Origin: Betaproteobacteria bacterium
GTDB taxonomy: Bacteria > Pseudomonadota > Gammaproteobacteria > Burkholderiales > Usitatibacteraceae
Length of the DNA stretch: 64,000 nucleotides
Assembly (NCBI GenBank): GCA_016709665.1
Contig: JADJMI010000001.1
Coordinates: 744,001 to 808,000, forward strand
Direction of reading: 5' to 3'
Both the position numbers and the translations under genes were made by a program. The stretch's first letter is position 1. Each line of letters starts with the position of its first letter. Below are positions 24,656-36,972 of the stretch, piece by piece. The notes beneath the pieces are model-generated. The model was not told where the DNA came from. It searched no databases and saw nothing but the letters and a program-made list of their open reading frames with translations.

Positions 24656-27498
<2,843 letters not shown>

Positions 27499-27502
<4 letters not shown>

Positions 27503-28770
27503 GCCCGCGCGAACTGCTTCTCGGGTGCCTGCGTGCGGCGATCGCCGAGGCCGACCCGCGCGTCATCGTGCCGGCCCACCTGCCCAGCCCTCCCCGGGGG
27601 CGCACGCTGGTCGTCGGAGCGGGCAAGGCAGGCGCCTCGATGGCTGCGGCCGTCGAGGCTCACTGGCCTGCGGACGCGCCCCTCGAGGGCGTGGTCATCA
27701 CCCGGCACGGCCACGGCGTTCCGACCCGGCGAATTCGCGTGGTGGAAGCCGGCCATCCCGTGCCCGACGAGGCCGGTGAGCGGGCGGCCGCCGAAATCCT
27801 GGCGCTTGCCGGCGGACTCGGCGAGGACGACCTCCTGCTCGTGCTCGTATCCGGCGGCGGTTCCGCCCTCCTGTCGTTGCCGGTCGAGGGCGTCACCATG
27901 GCCGACCTGAAGGCGCTCACGCGCGCCCTGCTCGCCTCCGGAGCGCCGATCCAGGACATGAACACGCTGCGCAAGCACCTGTCGCGCATCCAGGGCGGGC
28001 GACTCGCGCTCGCCTGCCGTGCCCCGGTGCTGGCACTCGTGATTTCCGACGTGACGGGCGACGATCCGACGCACATCGCCTCGGGCCCGTGCTCGCCCGA
28101 TCCCACGACATTCCGCGATTGCCTCGACATCGTGGCGAGATTCGGCGTCGAGCCGCCGGCCAGCGTCGCGGACCATCTCGCGCGGGGCGCCCGGGGCGAG
28201 ATCCCGGAATCGGCGAAGCCCGGAGACCCCGGATTCGATCGCACGGAGGTCCGCGTCATCGCCACGGCCCGTCGCAGCCTGCAGGCCGCATCGGACTTCC
28301 TCGCGAAGCACGGCGTGAAGGCGTTGGTGCTCGGCGACAGCGTCACCGGCGAATCGCGCGACGTCGCGGGCGTGCACGCCTCCATCGCGCGGGAAATCCG
28401 CCAGAACGGCCATCCCTGGCCCGCACCGGCGGCCATCGTCTCCGGCGGCGAGACCACGGTCACGATCCGGGGCGGGGGCAAGGGCGGGCGCTGCAGCGAA
28501 TTCCTGCTCTCGCTCGCCATCGACCTGGATGGCCTGCCGGGCACCTGGGCGCTCGCGGCCGACACCGACGGTATCGACGGGGCGGAGACGAATGCCGGGG
28601 CGATCGCGACGCCCGACACGATCGAGCGCGCACGCGCGCTTGGCATGGAACCGAAGTCGCGCCTCGCCGACAACGACGGTTTCGGCTTCTTCTCGCCGCT
28701 GGGCGACCTGGTGAACACCGGCCCCACCCTCACCAACGTGAACGATTTCCGGGTGATCCTCGTGCTGTAG
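27499..28770 (+). CDS. Glycerate 2-kinase, GckA/TtuD (MOFRL) type
   Basis: A 423-residue kinase with an N-terminal DUF4147 domain (about 1-240; VVGAGKAGASMAAAVE, VSGGGSALLSLPVEG, ISDVTGDDPTHIASGP) and a C-terminal MOFRL domain (about 300-420; SGGETTVTIRGGGKGGRCSE, ADTDGIDG). It phosphorylates glycerate, usually to 2-phosphoglycerate, linking glyoxylate, tartrate or serine-cycle carbon to glycolysis. Older annotations call such proteins hydroxypyruvate reductase. The start ATG overlaps the uvrA stop, so the two are coupled although functionally unrelated. It ends at a strong terminator. Confidence 0.92.
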
Positions 28771-28792
28771 GTCCCCCCCGTGCAACCATGAA

Positions 28793-28818
28793 AAAAGCCG
28801 GCCCGCGGGCCGGCTTTT
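28793..28818. terminator. Bidirectional intrinsic terminator
   Basis: Near-perfect palindrome AAAAGCCGGCCC-GC-GGGCCGGCTTTT: a GC-rich stem of about ten pairs flanked by an A-run on one side and a T-run on the other. It lies between the glycerate kinase stop (28770, plus) and the rplQ stop (28839, minus), so it can end both transcripts. It separates the ribosomal super-cluster from upstream genes. Confidence 0.9.
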
Positions 28819-28838
28819 CTTCGCGGTTCGACGCGCGA

Positions 28839-29237
28839 TCAGGCGGCCTTGGCGTCGCCTTCCTTCGCGTCGGCGGGTTCGGGACGGTCCATCAGCTCGA
28901 CCAGCGCCATGGGCGCGTTGTCGCCCAGGCGAAAGCCCCACTTGAGGATTCGCAGGTAGCCGCCGTTGCGGTTCTTGTAGCGCGGACCGAGCTCGTCGAA
29001 GAGCTTCACGACCATGTCGCGGTCGCGAAGGCGGTTGAACGCGAGGCGCTTGTTGGCGAGCGTCGGGTTCTTGCCCAGCGTGATGATGGGCTCGGCGACA
29101 CGGCGAAGTTCCTTCGCCTTCGGCAGCGTCGTGCGGATGGCCTCGTGCTTGAGCAGCGAGACCGTCATGTTGCGCAGCATCGCGAGGCGATGGCTGCTCG
29201 TCTTGTTGAGCTTTCGAAGCCCGTGGCGGTGACGCAT
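28839..29237 (-). CDS. rplQ: Ribosomal protein L17
   Basis: Large-subunit protein near the exit tunnel, 132 residues. The MRHRHGLRKLNKTSSHRLAM start is diagnostic. The last ~16 residues (RPEPADAKEGDAKAA) are an acidic, Ala-rich tail beyond the ~115-residue core, as in many betaproteobacteria. It is the last gene of the alpha operon, 67 bases behind rpoA and 21 bases before the terminator hairpin. Confidence 0.98.
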   Translation of the reverse strand: MRHRHGLRKLNKTSSHRLAMLRNMTVSLLKHEAIRTTLPKAKELRRVAEPIITLGKNPTLANKRLAFNRLRDRDMVVKLFDELGPRYKNRNGGYLRILKWGFRLGDNAPMALVELMDRPEPADAKEGDAKAA

Positions 29238-29304
29238 GGTTCAGTTCCTTGTCGGTCTCTTGGCCGGGTCGGCCTTGTTGTTGTTATGGGGTTGGAAAAA
29301 AAGC

Positions 29305-30282
29305 CTACTTCGTCAGGCCGGCGACCGGCCAGTTCTCGAGCTTCATGCCCAGGGTCAGGCCCTTGGACGCGAGCACTTCCTTGATCTCGTTGAGCGACTT
29401 GCGGCCGAGGTTCGGCGTCTTGAGCAGCTCGTTCTCGGTGCGCTGGATGAGATCGCCGATGTAGTAGATGTTCTCGGCCTTCAGGCAGTTGGCCGAGCGC
29501 ACCGTGAGCTCGAGGTCGTCGACCGGCTGCAGCAGGATCGGATCGACCTGCGGCTGCGCGCTCTCGATCCGCTCCTCGCTGGTGGACTGGAGCGAGGCGA
29601 AGACCGACAGCTGGTCGACCAGGACGCTCGCCGCGTAGCGGACGGCTTCCTCGGGCTCGATCACGCCATTGGTCTCGATGTCGATCACGAGCCGATCGAG
29701 GTCGGTGCGCTGCTCGACGCGGGCGCTCTCGACCTGGTAGCTCACGCGGCGGATCGGGCTGAACGAGGCATCCAGCAGGATGGATCCGATGGAGCGGGTG
29801 TCGTCGGCGCGGCGGGCGGTGGCCGGCACGTAGCCGCGGCCCTTCTCGACCTTCACCGTCATCTCGAGCTTGCCGCCCTGCGTGATGTGGGCGATCACGT
29901 GGTCGGGGTTGATGATCTCGATGTCGTGGGTGCCCTCGATGTCCGCGGCCGTGACCGGCCCGGGGACGGCCTTCTTGAGCTTGAGGCTCACCTCGGCGCG
30001 GCCGTGGAGCTTCATCACGATGCCCTTGAGGTTGAGCAGCACGTCGACGACGTCTTCCTGCACGCCTTCGATGGTCGAGTACTCGTGCAGGACGCCCGCG
30101 ATCTTGACCTCGGTCGCGGCATAGCCGGGCATCGAGGAAAGGAGGATGCGGCGAAGCGCGTTGCCGAGCGTGTGGCCGTAACCGCGCTCGAAGGGCTCCA
30201 TGACCACCTTCGCGTGCGTCGGGGACAGGTTCTGCACGTCGATGATGCGGGGCTTCAGGAAATTCGTGGCGTTGCTTTGCAT
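29305..30282 (-). CDS. rpoA: RNA polymerase alpha subunit RpoA
   Basis: 325 residues. The N-terminal assembly domain (about 20-235; FERGYGHTLGNALRRILLSS) forms the dimer scaffold for beta and beta-prime. After a linker, the C-terminal domain (about 245-315; RSANCLKAENIYYIGDLIQRT and GRKSLNEIKEVL) binds UP elements and activators. Length is normal. Between rpsD and rplQ, as in the standard alpha operon. Confidence 0.98.
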   Translation of the reverse strand: MQSNATNFLKPRIIDVQNLSPTHAKVVMEPFERGYGHTLGNALRRILLSSMPGYAATEVKIAGVLHEYSTIEGVQEDVVDVLLNLKGIVMKLHGRAEVSLKLKKAVPGPVTAADIEGTHDIEIINPDHVIAHITQGGKLEMTVKVEKGRGYVPATARRADDTRSIGSILLDASFSPIRRVSYQVESARVEQRTDLDRLVIDIETNGVIEPEEAVRYAASVLVDQLSVFASLQSTSEERIESAQPQVDPILLQPVDDLELTVRSANCLKAENIYYIGDLIQRTENELLKTPNLGRKSLNEIKEVLASKGLTLGMKLENWPVAGLTK

Positions 30283-30334
30283 GCGGGAGGCCTCTGCCAG
30301 ATTCGGTTGAGGGAGCGAGTGTTCTCGACAGTGA

Positions 30335-30955
<621 letters not shown>

Positions 30956-30991
30956 GGTGTTATTCCTGTGTCTTCTCGTTCGTGCGCGCCG

Positions 30992-31384
30992 TTACATCCG
31001 GCGGCGCTTCGGCGGACGGCAGCCGTTGTGCGGCACCGGCGTCACGTCGGCGATCGAAAGGATCTTGAGGCCGAGCGCGTTCAACGCGCGCACGGCGGAT
31101 TCGCGCCCGGGGCCGGGGCCCTTGATGCGCACTTCGAGGTTCTTCACGCCGCATTCCATCGCGGCGCGGCCGGCGGCCTCCGCCGCGACCTGGGCCGCGA
31201 AAGGCGTCGACTTGCGCGAGCCCTTGAAGCCCGCGCCGCCGGAGGTGGCCCAGGAAAGGGCGTTGCCCTGGCGATCCGTGATCGTCACGATGGTGTTGTT
31301 GAAGGAGGCGTGAACGTGGGCGATGCCCTCGGACACGTTCTTCTTGACCTTCTTGCGGACGCGCGTGGCGGCGGGTTTGGCCAT
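30992..31384 (-). CDS. rpsK: Ribosomal protein S11
   Basis: Platform protein of the small subunit, 130 residues. Typical features are HVHASFNNTIVTITDRQGN, the SGGAGFKGSRKSTPFAAQVAAE segment (key part GFKGSRKSTPFAA) and the basic C-terminus NGCRPPKRRRM. It follows rpsM by 30 bases. Confidence 0.98.
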   Translation of the reverse strand: MAKPAATRVRKKVKKNVSEGIAHVHASFNNTIVTITDRQGNALSWATSGGAGFKGSRKSTPFAAQVAAEAAGRAAMECGVKNLEVRIKGPGPGRESAVRALNALGLKILSIADVTPVPHNGCRPPKRRRM

Positions 31385-31414
31385 TCTGTGGTTTCCTCGA
31401 TTCGTCTAGGCGGT

Positions 31415-31783
31415 TCAGGCCGACTTGGACAGGCGGACGGCCTTGCGCGGGCCCTTGCGGGTACGCGCATTGGTGCGGGTGCGCTGGCCGCGCACGGGCA
31501 GGCCCTTCTTGTGGCGCATCCCGCGGTAGCAGCCCAGGTCCATGAGGCGCTTGATGTTCATCGACGTCTCGCGGCGAAGGTCGCCCTCGACGCTGAAGCG
31601 GCCGATCTGCTCGCGCAGCTTGTCCATCTCGCCGTCGGTCAGGTCCTTGATCTTCGCGGAGTGCTTCACCCCCGCGGCATCGCAGATCGAGCGGGCGCGG
31701 GCGCGGCCGATGCCGTAGATCGCGGTGAGCGCGATCGAGGCGTGCTGGTGGTTCGGGATGTTGATGCCGGCAATACGGGCCAT
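31415..31783 (-). CDS. rpsM: Ribosomal protein S13
   Basis: Head protein of the small subunit that contacts L5 and the P-site tRNA, 122 residues. It begins MARIAGINIPNHQHASIALT; the helix-two-turn-helix core has YGIGRARARSICDAAGV, and the basic tail ends RKGPRKAVRLSKSA. In the alpha operon of E. coli the S4 repressor site is at this gene's start. Confidence 0.98.
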   Translation of the reverse strand: MARIAGINIPNHQHASIALTAIYGIGRARARSICDAAGVKHSAKIKDLTDGEMDKLREQIGRFSVEGDLRRETSMNIKRLMDLGCYRGMRHKKGLPVRGQRTRTNARTRKGPRKAVRLSKSA

Positions 31784-31825
31784 GGTCAGTCCTTAATTCT
31801 CGTGTGTCCTGGCGGGCGGCGGGGA

Positions 31826-31939
31826 TCAGCCCTGGCGCTGCTTGTGGCGCGGGTCCGCGCAGATCACGCGCACCACGCCCTTGCGCCGCACGATCTTGCA
31901 CTTGCGGCAGATCTTCTTGACAGAAGCTTGCACTCGCAT
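31826..31939 (-). CDS. rpmJ: Ribosomal protein L36 (zinc-binding form)
   Basis: A 37-residue protein, start ATG 31939. The sequence starts MRVQASVKKICRKCKIVRR and carries the complete zinc set Cys11, Cys14, Cys27 and His32 or so (CRKC ... CADPRH), i.e. the zinc-containing (C+) type. Such ribosomal proteins often have zinc-free paralogues controlled by Zur; none is in this window. It sits 11 bases behind infA. Confidence 0.97.
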   Translation of the reverse strand: MRVQASVKKICRKCKIVRRKGVVRVICADPRHKQRQG

Positions 31940-31950
31940 CGTCTTTCTCC

Positions 31951-32169
31951 TTACTTGGCGCGGAAAGTGATCCGCGCCTTCGTCAAGTCGTACGGGGTCA
32001 GCTCGACGGTCACCTTGTCGCCCGGCAGGATCCGGATGTAGTGCATCCGCATCTTCCCGGAGATGTGGCCGAGCACTACGTGGCCGTTTTCCAGCTTCAC
32101 CCGGAACATCGCATTGGGGAGGGTCTCGACGACTTCCCCCTGCATCTGGATGGTTTCTTCCTTTGCCAT
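31951..32169 (-). CDS. infA: Translation initiation factor IF-1
   Basis: 72-residue OB-fold protein that blocks the ribosomal A site during initiation. Start ATG 32169 (MAKEETIQMQGEVVETLPNA), with FRVKLENGHVVLGHISGKMR and the MHYIRILPGDKVTVELTPYD core. Its place between secY and rpmJ is the betaproteobacterial arrangement, unlike E. coli, where infA lies elsewhere. Confidence 0.97.
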   Translation of the reverse strand: MAKEETIQMQGEVVETLPNAMFRVKLENGHVVLGHISGKMRMHYIRILPGDKVTVELTPYDLTKARITFRAK

Positions 32170-32183
32170 GTCTCGCGGGCCCC

Positions 32184-33503
32184 TTATCGCACCGGGAAGC
32201 CCGAGCCCTTGAAGTTCGCCTTCTTGAGCAGGCTTTCGTACTGGTGGGACATGAGGTAAGCCTGCAGCTGGGACATGAAGTCCATCGTCACCACCACCAC
32301 GATCAGGAGCGAGGTGCCGCCGAAGTAGAACGGCACGTTGTACTGCGTGTGGAGGAACTCGGGCAGCAGGCAGACCAGCGTGATGTAGATCGCACCGACC
32401 AGCGTGAGCCGGGTGATGACCTTGTCGATGTAACGGGCCGTCTGTTCTCCGGGGCGGATGCCGGGAACGAAAGCGCCACTCTTCTTGAGGTTGTCCGCCG
32501 TCTCCTTCGAGTTGAAGACGAGCGCCGTATAGAAGAAGCAGAAAAAGATGATGGCCGAGGCGTAGAGGACGATGTAGAGCGTCTGCCCGGGCGAGAGCGC
32601 CGCGGAGAGGTCCTTGAGCCAGGTCATCTGCTCGTTGGTGCCGAACCAGCTCGCCATGGTCGCCGGGAACAGGATGATCGACGAGGCGAAGATGGGCGGG
32701 ATCACGCCGGACATGTTGAGCTTGAGCGGCAGGAACGAGCTCTGGCCGCCGTAGAGCTTGTTGCCCACCTGGCGCTTGGCGTAGTTCACCAGGATGCGGC
32801 GCTGGCCCTTCTCGACGAAAACGACCGCGTAGGTGACACCGACCACGAGCGCGAAGATGATCAGCGCGATGAAGATCGTCATGGCGCCGGTGCGCACGAG
32901 CTCGAGTGTTCCGCCGATCGCGGATGGCAGCCCCGCGACGATGCCCGCGAAGATGATCATCGAGATCCCGTTGCCCAAGCCGCGCTCCGTGATCTGCTCG
33001 CCCAGCCACATGAGGAACATCGTGCCCGTCATGAGGGTGATGACCGTCACCAGGCGGAACATGAGGCCCGGGTCGATCACCAGGCCCGGCTGCGCCTCGA
33101 GGGCCACCGAGATACCGAGCGCCTGGAAGGCGGCCAGGATCACGGTGCCGTAGCGCGTGTACTGCGTGATTTTGCGGCGACCGGCCTCGCCTTCCTTCTT
33201 GAGGGCCTCGAGTTGCGGCGAGACCACCGTGAGCAGCTGCATGATGATCGACGCCGAGATGTACGGCATGATGCCCAGGGCGAAGATCGAGAAGCGCGAC
33301 AGGGCACCGCCCGAGAACATGTTGAACATGTCCAGGATGCCGCCCTTGGTCTGCTGGAAGAGCTTCGCGAGCTCGGCCGGATCGATGCCCGGCACCGGAA
33401 TGAACGTCCCGACGCGGTAGACGACCAGCGCGCCCACGAGGAACCACAGCCGGCGCTTGAGGTCGCCGAGCTTTCCGAGGGTCGCGAGTGGGTTGGCCGA
33501 CAA
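32184..33503 (-). CDS. secY: Preprotein translocase subunit SecY
   Basis: Core of the Sec channel in the inner membrane, 439 residues with ten membrane segments. Start is TTG 33503 (LSANPLATLGKLGDLKRRLWF), with AAGGG about 10 bases upstream and no better ATG. Plug-region and helix features include VPGIDPAEL, GIMPYISASIIMQLL and the cytosolic GFVPGIRPGEQT-type loop (here GAFVPGIRPGEQTARYI). Last gene of the spc-type segment before infA. Confidence 0.97.
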   Translation of the reverse strand: MSANPLATLGKLGDLKRRLWFLVGALVVYRVGTFIPVPGIDPAELAKLFQQTKGGILDMFNMFSGGALSRFSIFALGIMPYISASIIMQLLTVVSPQLEALKKEGEAGRRKITQYTRYGTVILAAFQALGISVALEAQPGLVIDPGLMFRLVTVITLMTGTMFLMWLGEQITERGLGNGISMIIFAGIVAGLPSAIGGTLELVRTGAMTIFIALIIFALVVGVTYAVVFVEKGQRRILVNYAKRQVGNKLYGGQSSFLPLKLNMSGVIPPIFASSIILFPATMASWFGTNEQMTWLKDLSAALSPGQTLYIVLYASAIIFFCFFYTALVFNSKETADNLKKSGAFVPGIRPGEQTARYIDKVITRLTLVGAIYITLVCLLPEFLHTQYNVPFYFGGTSLLIVVVVTMDFMSQLQAYLMSHQYESLLKKANFKGSGFPVR

Positions 33504-33526
33504 GATTCTCTATCCCTTGGCTGCGT

Positions 33527-33958
33527 TCAGGCGACCGAGCCGCCGGCCGCCTCGATGGCCGCCTTCGCGCCCTTCGTGGCGACGACGCCCTGCACCTTGT
33601 AGGCCTTGTCGGCCGTGCCGGTGAGGATGATCTTCGCGCGGGCGGCCGCGTCGGGCACCAGGCCCGCCTTCTTGAGGCTGGCGAGATCGATGGTGTCGCC
33701 CTCGACGCGCGCGAGATCGCCCAGGCGGACCTGGGAGGCCTTCACGATGGTGACGGCGACGAAGCCGCGCTTGGGCAGGCGCCGCTGGAGCGGCATCTGG
33801 CCGCCCTCGAAGCCCACCTTGTGGTAACCGCCGGCGCGCGATTTCTGGCCCTTGTGGCCACGGCCCGCGGTCTTGCCGAGGCCCGAACCGATGCCGCGGC
33901 CGACGCGGCGGCGGTTCTTCTTGGAGCCCGGGGCGGGCTTGAGCGTGTTCAGTTCCAT
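33527..33958 (-). CDS. rplO: Ribosomal protein L15
   Basis: 143 residues. The Gly/Arg/Lys-rich N-terminus (MELNTLKPAPGSKKNRRRVG, GSGLGKTAGRGHKGQKSR) threads into 23S rRNA; the C-terminal domain ends AAKGAKAAIEAAGG-like (TKGAKAAIEAAGGSVA). Located between rpmD and secY, with two bases separating it from rpmD. Confidence 0.97.
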   Translation of the reverse strand: MELNTLKPAPGSKKNRRRVGRGIGSGLGKTAGRGHKGQKSRAGGYHKVGFEGGQMPLQRRLPKRGFVAVTIVKASQVRLGDLARVEGDTIDLASLKKAGLVPDAAARAKIILTGTADKAYKVQGVVATKGAKAAIEAAGGSVA

Positions 33959-33960
33959 GG

Positions 33961-34146
33961 CTAGCCCTCGACTTTCACGAGATAGGGCACCTTGTTGATC
34001 ATGCCCCGGATGGACGGCGTGTCCTCGAGTTCCACCGTATGGCGGATGCGGCGAAGGCCGAGGCCGCGAACGGAGGCCTTGTGCTCGCTCAGCGCGCCGC
34101 GCAGGCCCTTGACCTGCGTGACCTTGATTTTCTTGGGAGAAGTCAT
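33961..34146 (-). CDS. rpmD: Ribosomal protein L30
   Basis: 61-residue protein from ATG 34146. MTSPKKIKVTQVKGLRGALS and GLGLRRIRHTVELEDTPSIR show the short bacterial L30 fold; it ends VPYLVKVEG. It is the variable member of spc operons (absent in some phyla) and is present here. Confidence 0.96.
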   Translation of the reverse strand: MTSPKKIKVTQVKGLRGALSEHKASVRGLGLRRIRHTVELEDTPSIRGMINKVPYLVKVEG

Positions 34147-34160
34147 CTTGGGGTCTTTCC

Positions 34161-34673
34161 TCAGCCGACGATCTCTTCGACCTTCTTGCCGCGCTTGGCC
34201 GCGATCTCGGACGGGCGGTGCTGCTGCAGCAGGCCGTCCAGCGTGGCGCGCACGACGTTGTAGGGGTTGGTGGAGCCGTGGCATTTCGCGGAGATGTTCG
34301 TGACGCCCATCACCTCGAATACCGCGCGCATGGCACCGCCCGCCTTGATGCCGTTGCCTTCGGCGGCCGGTTGCATGAAGACGCGCGTGGCACCGTGCTG
34401 GCCCAGCACTTCGTGGTTGATGGTGCCGCTCTTGAGGGGCACCTTGACCATGTTTCGGCGCGCCTGCTCCATGGCCTTCTGGACGGCGACAGGCACTTCA
34501 CGGGCCTTGCCCTTGCCCATGCCGATGGAGCCGTCGCCGTCTCCCACCACCGTGAGCGCGGCGAAGCCGAGGATCCGGCCACCCTTCACGACCTTCGTGA
34601 CCCGGTTCACCGAGATCATCTTCTCCCGGAGACCGTCGCTGCGCTCGTCGTTGTTATGTTCGAATTTCGCCAT
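34161..34673 (-). CDS. rpsE: Ribosomal protein S5
   Basis: 170 residues. The N-terminal double-stranded RNA-binding domain (RVTKVVKGGRILGFAALTVV, GDGDGSIGMGKGKAREVP) and the C-terminal domain (GVTNISAKCHGSTNPYNVVR) are intact. It helps keep decoding accurate; the positions where ram or spectinomycin-resistance changes arise look wild-type. Confidence 0.97.
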   Translation of the reverse strand: MAKFEHNNDERSDGLREKMISVNRVTKVVKGGRILGFAALTVVGDGDGSIGMGKGKAREVPVAVQKAMEQARRNMVKVPLKSGTINHEVLGQHGATRVFMQPAAEGNGIKAGGAMRAVFEVMGVTNISAKCHGSTNPYNVVRATLDGLLQQHRPSEIAAKRGKKVEEIVG

Positions 34674-34704
34674 GTCTTTTTCCTGGTCCTGGATAGCCGG
34701 CCGG

Positions 34705-35061
34705 TCAGAACTTCAGACCGCCCTCGCGGGCCGCCTCGGCGAGCGCCTTCACGCGCCCGTGGTAGCTGAAACCTGCGCGGTCGAACGCCACCTCGGTGAC
34801 GCCGGCGGCCTTCGCCTTCTCGGCGATCCGCTTGCCCACGAGCGCCGCGGCGGCGGTGTCGCCACCCTTCGGGTGCTGGGCCCGCACTTCCTTCTCGAGC
34901 GTCGAGGCGGAAGCGAGCACCTTGGCCCCGTCGGCCGCGATCACCTGGGCGTAGATGTGCAGGTTCGTGCGATGCACCGTGAGGCGCACCGCTTCCTGGC
35001 GGTGGATGCGCGCGCGCGTCTTGGCGGCGCGGCGCTTGCGGGAAATCTTCTTGTCGATCAT
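34705..35061 (-). CDS. rplR: Ribosomal protein L18
   Basis: 118-residue protein that binds 5S rRNA with L5. The basic N-terminus (MIDKKISRKRRAAKTRARIH) and AFDRAGFSYHGRVKALAEAARE are characteristic. It lies between rplF and rpsE with short spacers of about 31 bases. Confidence 0.97.
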   Translation of the reverse strand: MIDKKISRKRRAAKTRARIHRQEAVRLTVHRTNLHIYAQVIAADGAKVLASASTLEKEVRAQHPKGGDTAAAALVGKRIAEKAKAAGVTEVAFDRAGFSYHGRVKALAEAAREGGLKF

Positions 35062-35093
35062 GATGGGGTTCTCCGTAGCTTCGCCCGAGCCCG

Positions 35094-35627
35094 TTACTTC
35101 TTCTTCGTTTCCTTGATGACGACGGTCTCGTCGGCGTAGCGCACGCCCTTGCCCTTGTAGGGCTCGGGCGACTTGTACGCGCGGATCTCGGCGGCGACCT
35201 GGCCGACCTTCTGGCGATCCACGCCCTTGATGAGGATTTCGGTCGGCGTCGGCGTCTCCGCCTTCACGCCCTCGGGAAGCACGTGCACGACCGGGTGCGA
35301 GAAGCCGAGCGCGAGGTTGAGCTTGTTGCCCTGCGCCTGCGCCTTGTAGCCGACGCCCACGAGCGTGAGCTTCTTCTCGAAGCCCTGCTTCACGCCCTGC
35401 ACCATGTTCGCGACGAGCGCGCGCATCGTGCCGGACATGGCATTCGCCTGGATCGAGCCGCTGGCGGGCTCGAACGTGATCTTGCCTTCGGCGACCTTCA
35501 CGATCACGTCGGCGCTGGCCTTCTGCTTGAGGGTGCCGAGCGGGCCCTTCACGAGGATCTCGGCGGCGCTCACGGCCACCTCGACCTTGTCGGGTACCAC
35601 CACGGGGTTCTTGCCGATACGGGACAT
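35094..35627 (-). CDS. rplF: Ribosomal protein L6
   Basis: 177 residues, two repeated L6 domains near the factor-binding site. Typical segments are MSRIGKNPVVVPDKVEV, NMVQGVKQGFEKKLTLVGVG and the C-terminal YKSPEPYKGKGVRYADE. No deviations seen. Confidence 0.97.
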   Translation of the reverse strand: MSRIGKNPVVVPDKVEVAVSAAEILVKGPLGTLKQKASADVIVKVAEGKITFEPASGSIQANAMSGTMRALVANMVQGVKQGFEKKLTLVGVGYKAQAQGNKLNLALGFSHPVVHVLPEGVKAETPTPTEILIKGVDRQKVGQVAAEIRAYKSPEPYKGKGVRYADETVVIKETKKK

Positions 35628-35640
35628 GGCGGGCCTCTCC

Positions 35641-36036
35641 TTACACCACGATGCAGAGGACTTCGCCGCCCACGCCCGTTTCGCGGGCGCGCCGGTCGGT
35701 CATCACGCCGCGGGAGGTGGAGACGATCGCGATACCCAGGCCGTTCATCACGCGCGGGATGTCGTCGCGTCCCTTGTAGATGCGAAGGCCGGGGCGCGAG
35801 ACGCGCTCGATCTTCTCGATCACGGGCTTGCCCGCGTAGTACTTCAGGCCGACCTCGAGGACGTCCTTGCCGTCCACGCTGCGATTCGCGAAATCCTCGA
35901 TGTAGCCTTCGTCCTTCAGGACCTTGGCGATCGCGGTCTTCACCTTCGACGCGGGAATCGCAACGCTCACCTTCTCGGTGGCCTGGGCGTTGCGGATCCG
36001 GGTCAGCATGTCCGCAATGGGATCACTCATGCTCAT
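35641..36036 (-). CDS. rpsH: Ribosomal protein S8
   Basis: 131 residues; a central-domain 16S binder. It starts MSMSDPIADMLTRIRNAQAT (the second Met, two residues in, is an equally good start) and ends with STSRGVMTDRRARETGVGGE. In E. coli S8 is the spc-operon repressor, acting on mRNA at the rplE start; no matching site was established here. Confidence 0.97.
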   Translation of the reverse strand: MSMSDPIADMLTRIRNAQATEKVSVAIPASKVKTAIAKVLKDEGYIEDFANRSVDGKDVLEVGLKYYAGKPVIEKIERVSRPGLRIYKGRDDIPRVMNGLGIAIVSTSRGVMTDRRARETGVGGEVLCIVV

Positions 36037-36046
36037 GGATGGGCTC

Positions 36047-36352
36047 CTACCAGCTCGCCTTGGTCATGCCGGGAATCTCGCCGCGCATCGCGATCTCACG
36101 GATCTTGTTGCGCGCGAGGCCGAATTTGCGGAACGTCCCGCGGGGGCGGCCGGTGATCGCGCACCGGTTGCGCAGCCGCACGGGGGAGGAATCGCGGGGC
36201 AGGGCCTGGAACTTCGCCCGGGCCTCGTCGCGCGCCTCGTCGGTCGCCTTGGGGTCCTTCAGGATGGCGAGAAGTTGCGCGCGCTTCTGGGCGTACTTCT
36301 TCACGACGGCGCGGCGCTTCGCGTCGCGGTTGATGAGTGCGAGCTTGGCCAT
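36047..36352 (-). CDS. rpsN: Ribosomal protein S14 (zinc-free form)
   Basis: 101 residues, the long proteobacterial form without the two CxxC zinc pairs. It carries MAKLALINRDAKRRAVVKKY, RNRCAITGRPRGTFRKFGLA and the C-terminus IPGMTKASW. Its ATG overlaps the rplE stop by one base (TAATG), so it is coupled. Confidence 0.97.
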   Translation of the reverse strand: MAKLALINRDAKRRAVVKKYAQKRAQLLAILKDPKATDEARDEARAKFQALPRDSSPVRLRNRCAITGRPRGTFRKFGLARNKIREIAMRGEIPGMTKASW

Positions 36353-36951
36353 TACGCCCTCTCAGTTCTGAAGGGGAAGCGGAAGGCGGCGAGGAGGGCC
36401 TTCGCCTCCGCATCCGTCTTCGCGGTCGTGGTGATGCAGATGTTCATCCCGCGGAGCGCGTCGACCTTGTCGTACTCGATCTCGGGGAAGATGATCTGTT
36501 CCTTGACGCCCATGCTGTAGCCGCCGCGGCCGTCGAACGCCCGGCCGCTCACGCCACGGAAGTCGCGCACGCGCGGCAGCGCGATCGTGACCAGGCGATC
36601 GAGGAATTCGTACATGCGGTGCGAGCGCAGGGTCACCATGCAACCGATGGGGTAGCCCTCGCGGATCTTGAAATGCGCGATCGACTTGCGGCTCTTGGTG
36701 ATGACCGGCTTCTGGCCGGCGATCTTCACCATGTCGCCCGATGCGTTCTCCAGGATCTTCTTGTCGGCCACAGCCTCGCCCACGCCCATGTTGAGCGTGA
36801 TCTTGGTGATGCGCGGAACCTGCATCACCGTCTTGTAGCCGAACTGCTTCATGAGTGCCGGCACCACCGTCTCGCGGTAGAGCGTCTGCAGGCGCGCGGG
36901 CTGCGTGGGCGCCTGCTGCTTGCCGGCTTTCTGTTCTTTGGCCTTTGCCAT
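36352..36951 (-). CDS. rplE: Ribosomal protein L5 with N-terminal extension
   Basis: 5S rRNA-binding protein that bridges to S13. It has 199 residues against the usual ~179: the first ~20 (MAKAKEQKAGKQQAPTQPAR) are a Lys/Gln/Ala-rich extension before the normal LQTLYRETVVPALMKQFGY start. No internal ATG, GTG or TTG fits the shorter form, so the extension appears real. The remainder (KITLNMGVGEAVADKKILEN, GVKEQIIFPEIEYDKVDALR) is standard. Confidence 0.96.
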   Translation of the reverse strand: MAKAKEQKAGKQQAPTQPARLQTLYRETVVPALMKQFGYKTVMQVPRITKITLNMGVGEAVADKKILENASGDMVKIAGQKPVITKSRKSIAHFKIREGYPIGCMVTLRSHRMYEFLDRLVTIALPRVRDFRGVSGRAFDGRGGYSMGVKEQIIFPEIEYDKVDALRGMNICITTTAKTDAEAKALLAAFRFPFRTERA

Positions 36952-36972
36952 GGATGGTCTCTCCCGGTCTCT

